From NCBI GenBank assembly GCA_008933995.1, contig WARS01004319.1, positions 1,006,422 to 1,070,421 of the forward strand: 64,000 nt of DNA, given 5' to 3'. The DNA comes from Datnioides undecimradiatus (Eukaryota > Chordata > Actinopteri > Lobotiformes > Datnioididae). Numbering within the stretch: the first letter of the stretch is position 1; the number at the start of each line of letters is the position of its first letter. Of the stretch, positions 53,201-61,571 are shown piece after piece. The notes under the pieces are model-generated. The model worked only from the letters and a program-made list of their open reading frames with translations, was not told the origin of the DNA and did no database searches. The position numbers were made by a program, and so were the translations under genes.

Positions 53201-56200
53201 TATAGTTTTTTTACTGTCCCACAGCACAAACAAAATGATCATAAGACATCTGCAGGCACCTGTTGTGGATCAGAACCAGTGAGTCAACGATTACTTAACC
53301 AGTCACTCTGATTTCTGGACTTCTGAGCTCAACTTCTGGCCTAAAAATCTGTCTTGGATCAAAAAAACACCACCTTCTGGAGCTTCACACACTCTGTCCA
53401 CTAAACCTTTGAACCTCTGGCTGCTTTTTCACAAGCTTACGTCATTCCAAGTCTTTGCAATTTCAAGAAGAATTTGACTATTAAACTATGATATTTGATT
53501 TAAAACTGTTCTGAATGTCTACAGTTTCCATCACACAGCAAACAACTGTGAGTCCACAGATGAAGATGTGTTTCATTTAGTATAAATATAGTGTTACTGC
53601 ATTTCCCATCATGCTCTGGTTGATAGGAAGATTGGTGACTAGATTAGTTGATGTTTATGCTTGATGGACTTTGGAGAAACTCCTGTTACGACAAACAACA
53701 GCTTCTAGCCATTCCTTCAACATATTCAGGTAAAGGTTGAATGACTTCTGTGTCGTCTGGTTAAGACTTTGGAGGCAAAGTGCGGTTGTGAGCACTGAAC
53801 AAAAACATTTCCACCACCAAATAGTGCTTTTGGCTCATTTTCAACAGTATAACTTGAAGCTACACTCACCTTCTTTGGTGGTGCCCTCGGTTTGCAGTGG
53901 TATTCCAGACCCGGACTGGTATTCAGGGTTGACAGTGACACGGTAGGTGGTTTGAGGCTGAAGCTGCTGCAGCACGATCGTTGTCTCGGTGCCGACTGTG
54001 GTCGTCTCCAGTACAGACCTCTCGTCGTTGACGGGTGCGTATGTCACCCGGTACTGGGTGACGGCTCCTGGAGCTGGCTGCCATGATACCCTGAAGCTGT
54101 CTGTGGTCTCCTCGGATACTCTTAAGTCCTGGATGAAGCCTTGCTCTGCAACAAATGTGAATGAGTTAGCATCGTACTACCTCCTTTAACCAGTTGAAAC
54201 CCTTGAAGGTAAATGTCTGAAATACCTTCTAAAGTGGTCTCATAGCCGGTCACAGGCAAACTGTCCCCTTTATCATACTGAGCGTAAACTTTGACTTCAT
54301 AGCGAGTGAGTGGGTTGAGGTGGGGGAGGAGGGTGGTGAGAGTGTGCCCGGGCACAGACATGGACACGTAATGCCCGTCGGCATCATCTGCTGGCTTGAA
54401 CTGAACCAAGTAGGACTGGACGTCGGTGGAGTCAATCTCCCATGAGGTGATGAAGCTTCTGGGGCTGACATCTGAGAAGGACAGGGCCTTTGGCTGGACC
54501 AGTTCTGCGGAAAGGGCACGAGCAGATTCACTGTCAGGCCTCTGAAAACTTCTTAGTGGACCTTAGTTGAGCTTAGCTGCCAGGAAAACTCTTAATTTGT
54601 AGATATACTACAACTTTGTCAATGAGGTTGGAGGTCAAAAGGCTGAAACTGACATCACATAAGGACAAAAATTCAGCATCTTGATACCCTTTAACTAAAA
54701 TACCGCCAACATAGTTAGATTTTATTCTGCATAAACTGTACAAAACCTAGGTTTTGACTTATATATATGAATTTCAATATGCCTAGTTAATGTGTTAATT
54801 GTAAAGCTGCTAATTCCTGCAGATATGTTATGTATGGGTGTCCTCGCTCTTTGTAAAAAGGTCCCGTTAGGAGTTGTGTTGTCTTCCCACATGATTATTT
54901 CAGGTTAGGTGCAACTTATCTTTTGGCTATTTATTTATTTTTACCACAATGCAGTGAACAAATTACTTGAACAGTCTGACACTATGTCCTGAAATGTGCT
55001 GCTATGAATGCTCATTATGATAAATGATTAAGCAGCCATCTGGGTACCTTTGGATTGTAATTTCTCTGCATAATCCACAAAGAACAGGTCTCTTGGCCGT
55101 CAAATCGGTGCATATTAGTGACTTTTCCAGCTAAAATCAGTCTGAAAAATCCCTTATTTGTCAAGCTTAAGCAGAAAAGTTCAGAAAAACCAAGAATGGT
55201 GCCAACTGAGCCTTTATCTTGGATAAAAATGGGTTTGCATTGTAAAAAAATTTGCAGTAGCAGGAGCAAATGAGGGGATCCGGAGGGTAGACGAGCCTGA
55301 AAGACCTGCGCGTTATTTAATAAAGATGTACGATCTGCAACGAATTTGACAGCTCCATCATTCAAACAAACACCAGGAGGGTGGCTGCTGTGAAGCTCCC
55401 CACTGAGGGAGCACGTTGAGCCAACAAGCTGAATGGAAGCTGTGACTGTGCTGCTCACTCGGGCTCCTGAACACTTCTCTTTGTTGACATAAGGTCATTA
55501 TTATATAAGAATTATATAATCAGCAATCAAAGCTGGTGTGAGTCAACACTCTGCACTGGCAGACCGGGAAGCTGCTTTTGGCAAAGCAACAGAATGATTA
55601 ATATTTGGCTGCAGTGGGTGAAGCAGCGTTGGCGAAGCGAGTAACTCCTCTTTGCTTGTTTAAACTTGACTACCAGATGTTCTGGGATGGCTAATGATTT
55701 CATTACAAAGAATGCATTTCAAAGTCAAGTTCTGTTTGTGGATACGTGACGGACAACACACCTGACAGCCTGGATTGTCTCGGGGTGGTAATAACTGAGT
55801 CATCTGGTGCTTCGAATGGGTTTAAAACAAATGGTAAGCAATCAGTGCAACCACTACTTGACCCAGTTCTAATATTTCCACATGCAGGAACTCTCTCTGC
55901 CCTTGAAAGATCAAAAGGTGGACATGTGTTTAACACATTGAGGCAAAGAGGAGGGTTCGGCTGAAATAGACACGCTTGGAAAAGTGACATGAAAGTAATT
56001 GTGTGCATATGGACGACGGTTGGTTCCTCTCTGTATCCTCCACCCACAGCACAGATCAGTGGAGTTGCATCTGACTGACGCAGTAATAAATTGGTTTAAT
56101 CGGCCACTCGATCAATCCTGAATCATTATAGCTGATTGATACATCTCATTAAATATAATTACATTTTAAAAAATGAGTTTGCTGAGCCTGCGCTGCAATG

Positions 56201-59200
56201 TAAAAGTGTCAATCACAGTACATTTAAAAAGTATGTGTCATTAAACTGTAGCTCGGATTAGCAGCATTTTCCAAAAAAAGTCAAATACTGAACATCAGTG
56301 AAAATACAGAAAATAGTTTTCCTCTTTAAACCCTTGGCAGAGTTCTCCTGGCAGACATTTTTAGTTTTTTAAAAACAAATTAACTGATTAATCACTAAAA
56401 CAATGACTTTACTGACAGTTTGGTGTTCAACATTTGGAATGTTCTTAGTCATGCTAAGCTAGCTTGCGCCACAGATTGCACAAAGTTAACATTAGGTTAA
56501 GTATTAGCCTGTAACCCAGCAACCTATTCCCAACACTGAGCAATGGATAAACCAGTGAAACGATATGGAATAAACTGTATCACTATGCAAAATTAAATGG
56601 AAAGAAGGAAAATCATCTAATACGAAGCCTTTCCTGTAGCAATGGGTACAAGTCTAGTGCATCAGTCGCTCTTTGCTTTGCAGATCCACTCACTGTCTTT
56701 ACAGTCGTTAAATACAGTTTGTTACATCCTAGTTAAAGGTTTACTGACATCTGAACAACCAGCGACCAGCAACCTAGTAATAACTGCCACCTCTACAACC
56801 AAAGACAGAAATAAACTTATGTTAAAACCAGCCACGTGCATGGAAACAAAAAGAATATTCATATTGTTAATGATCTTCTCACCTAAATCACAAAAGACCT
56901 TGTTGAACGTGACAGGTAACTACTTTTGCTCTGACTTTTAACAGAATAACATCAACAAGACTCAACCCAAAACCAGAAGCAGTTGAATAAAGCACACTAT
57001 CATCGGCATAGAGGATTACAGCAATGTTACTTACGTCTCTGCTGGATTTTGCGCAGTTCCTGCTCAATCCTCAGGCAGATGGACTGTGTGAGCTCTTTGG
57101 AAATTCTCTGAAAGGCATCGAAGTCCTCCACGGTGTACACGTGGGTCTCTGCAGGGGTGTTGGCGATGGCCTCCAGCTCAGATCGTACAGCATCCTTAAC
57201 GCCCACTGCAAAGATCTCCACATCTGAATTCCTCAGCTTGGTGGCGGGCTCCTGGAAGGCGTCGGACGACTTCCCGTCAGTGATAAGGATGGTGACGCGG
57301 GGAACGTTGGGGCGCGCCCCTCTGGTGGCCTGGAAGATCTTCTCCCTCACATAGGTCATGGCCCTGCCAGTGTTTGTGGAGCCACCACGGTACGGGAATG
57401 TCCTCACGGCCTTGACCACGGCATTCAGGTTGTGGTGAGTGTTCAGGTAGAACTCGGTGTGGGGGTCCCTGCTGTACTGGACCAGGCTGATCTGGACCTT
57501 ATCTGGCCCGATGTCAAAGGAGTTCACCAGCACCTCCAGGAAGGCTCTTACTTTAGCAAAGTTAGCCAGACCAATGCTGTAGGAACCGTCAACCAGGAGC
57601 ACAACGTCGGCTTGAACATCCACACCAAGAGAACACTCTACACAGGAAAAACAAAACTTTAATAACAGGTAATTATACTCATATTTTCAGAGGTTTTACT
57701 GTTGGTATGTCTTTGTTAGTTTGATTGGACTCATTATATATATAGAGCTACAGCTGGACAGCAATTAGCCTAGCTTAGCATGATGACCGGAAGCAGGGGA
57801 AATAGATGAAAATATGCTGTTAACACCCTGTTTATGCCCCTGTTTGATTAATCTGTGAACAAACAGAGATGTAAAAACATAAATTTGTGGTTTTAGAGGG
57901 AGCGCTGTAAGCTAAGCTGATGGACTCCTGGCTCATGCTCCATACTTAATGCAAATATATGAGACAGGTATTGATCTGATCATCTAAAGAACCTCCACTG
58001 CACCAAAATATGTCCTTAAGAGTTGGATATTGGGTAATTCTACCATCAGTATGTTGTTCTTACCCAGCGATACTTTAACTGGCTGCGTCTTCTGCATGAG
58101 CATGACGGGCTCGCTGGGCGTCAGGCCCTTCAGGGCGTACAGGCTGATCTGGTACTCTGTGTCCGGAGAAAGGTCTTTGACAACCACAGAGGTCTGGCCC
58201 GGGCCCACGTAAAGCTCCTGACGCTTGCCGCCAGCCATCATGGGAACCATCTGCACCTTGTACCCTGACACCTGTCCGATTGAGGCATCCCAGGTCACCC
58301 GAATGGACTTGGAGGCCACCTCAAGGACTTGGAGGTTAGAGGCCGGCTCGACGACTGCAAAGACAGCAGACTGTCAGCTTAGCTTAGCATTCAGGACAAC
58401 AAATCAAACGAGTAAAGGTCTTGTTTTACCACATCTCACCTTCTTCTCCACTGACGAGTGAGTTGAGTTGATCGTCGACGCCGGCGCACACCTGAGAAAT
58501 GAGCTCCTTCTGCACGTTCTTGATGGCGTTGAAGTTGGCAACGTTATAGATGTGAGTTCTGTGAGGAGTGGAGGCCATTAGCTTCATCTCGTCTTCATCA
58601 GCCTGGTGGACGCCTACGTTGAACAAAAGAGAAATATCATTAGCGCGATTTTCAGTTTGGAGACATTTACTGAGCTAAGAGGAAACACCAGTGAGTTCCT
58701 GTTAAAGGCCCCGGCATCATGAGAGGATCACTGTGTCAGAGGTGAGCTGTGGATTAGCTCCAGATCTTTAAATACCAGCTGAAATTAGCAGCTTATAAAG
58801 ACTCGAAGTGAAACATATTAAAATATTAAAAGATCTCCAGATGGATTCACCACCAATCATCAACAAGCTTCAACATTTTCACTCTCCTCCAGTCGGAAAC
58901 TGTGACAGCATGGGCAGTAAGTATGAGACGGACTCCATTTTAAGACCCTTTACAAAACACTTTGACGCTGTTGGTAAAGCTGCAAGCCTTTAGAGGACGC
59001 AGTTGATTCAAAGTTTGACTCTTTCTGATCGACAGAAAGGGGAAAGTAATAGAGTACTTTTACTCCAATACTGTACATCAGTGCAGTTCCAGTTTTGCAG
59101 TCTATCATTACTTACTTACCTGACACATATAGTTTATAGCTAAACTAACCTCCACTCTAGTTTATTACCTGTGCATGAGTCTAACAGCAGTAGTTTTACT

Positions 59201-61538
59201 TGGAGCTGACGTTTTGCACACTTTGAGTATCGTTTTGTTTATTGCCGTTTTAAATCGTCCTTCACGCGCCGGATTGTTTCTAATACATCTTAATGTCAGA
59301 CAAGTTGTTTGTGGACTGCATAGCAACCAGGAAACAACAACCAGACAAATACGTCCAGAACCTTTAACCTCAGCTGAAATGAAGCTGAGCTCTTCAGAGC
59401 TTTTAGAAAACCACAGAATAGAGCTTCTCCTCTGAGAACTGAGAGCATATTTCAAGTTTGACGAAGCAGTTTCTGAATCAGTGACCTGTTTCCAGAGATG
59501 AGCTGTTATCATTATCATTATTATTATTATTACTTAAGCACCAGAACTCTTTAACACCATAGCAACAGCCCACTTCTGTTTCTCCATCCTGAGATTGTGG
59601 AAAGTCTGACGGAGAAGCCCGAGCCTAAACATACATAAAACTTGCTATCACTCGCTTGTAACGTTAATGATGCAGGAATCTCGCCTTCTGTCTTTACGTC
59701 ATCACTGGCCGCTTTTCCTACGACCGACGGTTACAAGCATTAAATGGAAAAATGTAAGACGTGGAATGTAATAAACTTGTTCTGGCTACGCACCGAGGAC
59801 AAAGATCTCCACCCCCTTGCTCCTGAGCTGCTTGGCGTAGCTCTCCACTGGATCCTCTGATTTGCCATCTGTGATGATGACCAACACTTTGGGAAAATCC
59901 TTCCTGGCGCCGGCCGCCTCGGTGAAAGCGTTTTGCAGGACGTAGTCGAGGGCATCGCCTGGGGCAGAGGGACGAAGAGGAGTTTTAAAGTGATGCTCGG
60001 ACAGAAAGTGACAGTTTAACAGTTCCTCTTCACCACTGACTGCTGGTGTGCTTCAGTTTTAAAGAGGCGGGTGAATCAGGTTTATATTGTGTACTGAGTT
60101 TTAAAATACAGGTGAAAAGAAAAAATTTAACTAAATATTGTTACATTTTTAAATTAAGGTGCATCTCAGACATGAAAACAACTTAAAACCTGTTAATTTT
60201 TTAAAAATATTTCAACTTTTCTACATGTTCCTCTGCGTTTTTAGGTTTCTGGAACTGTAAATGTTTGATTTGGGTAAATATTTATTGTCCTAATTGATGT
60301 TTTTGAGTATTAAGTATTTCTGTGTTGATTTGAAATGACAAATGTGTCCACAAAGTAAAAATGCCTATAAGAGTTAATAAATACAGTTTCATCTCAGATT
60401 TCATTATTGAAGCATTCTGAAAAAGTCACGATTTACACTTAGAGGTGTAAAACTGAATAACTTGTGACATGTTTTATTGTAATAACAGTAAAATGAACAG
60501 AAACTACAGCATCAAAGGACGTTAACGTACCTGTCATGGTGTTTCCTCCTTTGTAGGGCAGCGAGCCGATGGCCCGCAGCAGCGCCGGGCGCGTCAGGTG
60601 TTGGTTCAGGTTGAACTCAGTACGGGTGTCGCTGCTGTACTGAATCACGCCCACCCGGGTCTTGTCCTGTCCGATCTGAAAGGCGCCGGCCGTCGCTGAG
60701 ATGAAGTTGCGGATGTACTTGAAGTTCGGCCTGCCCACACTCGAGGAGCCGTCCACCAGGAAGACCACGTCGGCGATGGCGCTGAACGAGCATTCTGGCA
60801 GGAAAACGTGAAGAAGAAGAAGAAAAGGTGAAATAAACACAAACACTTCTGAACTACACAGCTGTACTGGAAAATACTGAGCAGCGGTGGAAAGTAACTT
60901 AGTAAATTTACTCAAATACAGTATGTATAATGCAGTACTTTGCAGCATAATATACATATTTATATAATGTGTTGTAATAATATTGATTGAATTAAGCCAC
61001 ACTGTTCTGTAATACTGCTACTAACATTTAATGGCAGTGCTTTTTTTAATAGTAAGGAGATTTTTGGACTCTTTAGACTATTTTTAGACTTTCTACTCTG
61101 ACTTCGTTGGACTTCTTCCACCACTGCTTAACAATAACGTGACCGCCACACCAAAGTTAATGAAAGGGGTTTTTCTGCAGGATCGCGGCTGTTTCCTGGT
61201 CGAATGAGCACCTGGAAAAGTGCCGTACGAGCTAAATGTTGATATGACTTTGATTCCGTTTTAATGACGTAATATGGTTTATTTAATAAAAGCTCTGCAA
61301 TTGAAGGTTTGGCTGGTTTTCTGAAATGAACTCGGCGTGCTTTGGGCTTATTATTCATTATTTTCTGGTTATTTAAGAACCCTTAGACAGCTGTTCAGTC
61401 ACACTGGATGTAGAATTAGTTAGAGGTGCAGGACTTTGTGCTTTGCTTTGCTTTCTGGGAGTTTCCTTCTGACTTTCCTCTCGTGAAAAGAAGGAAAAAA
61501 CCAGCACAAGCTCGTCATCATCCCCAGAACTGGGCCAG

Positions 61539-61571
<33 letters not shown>

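Larger units (their letters stand above)
51353..57034 (-). other. Introns around FN3-3 to FN3-5
   Basis: Introns at 51353-53869 and 54505-57034 plus an 80 nt intron. The first holds a CTT tract. No other recognised feature. Confidence 0.55.

Noticed and set aside
51080-54504. KGD sequences in FN3-3 and FN3-5 as integrin-binding sites
   Set aside because: KGD is short and common, its position in the fold is not a known ligand loop here, and no RGD was found nearby.
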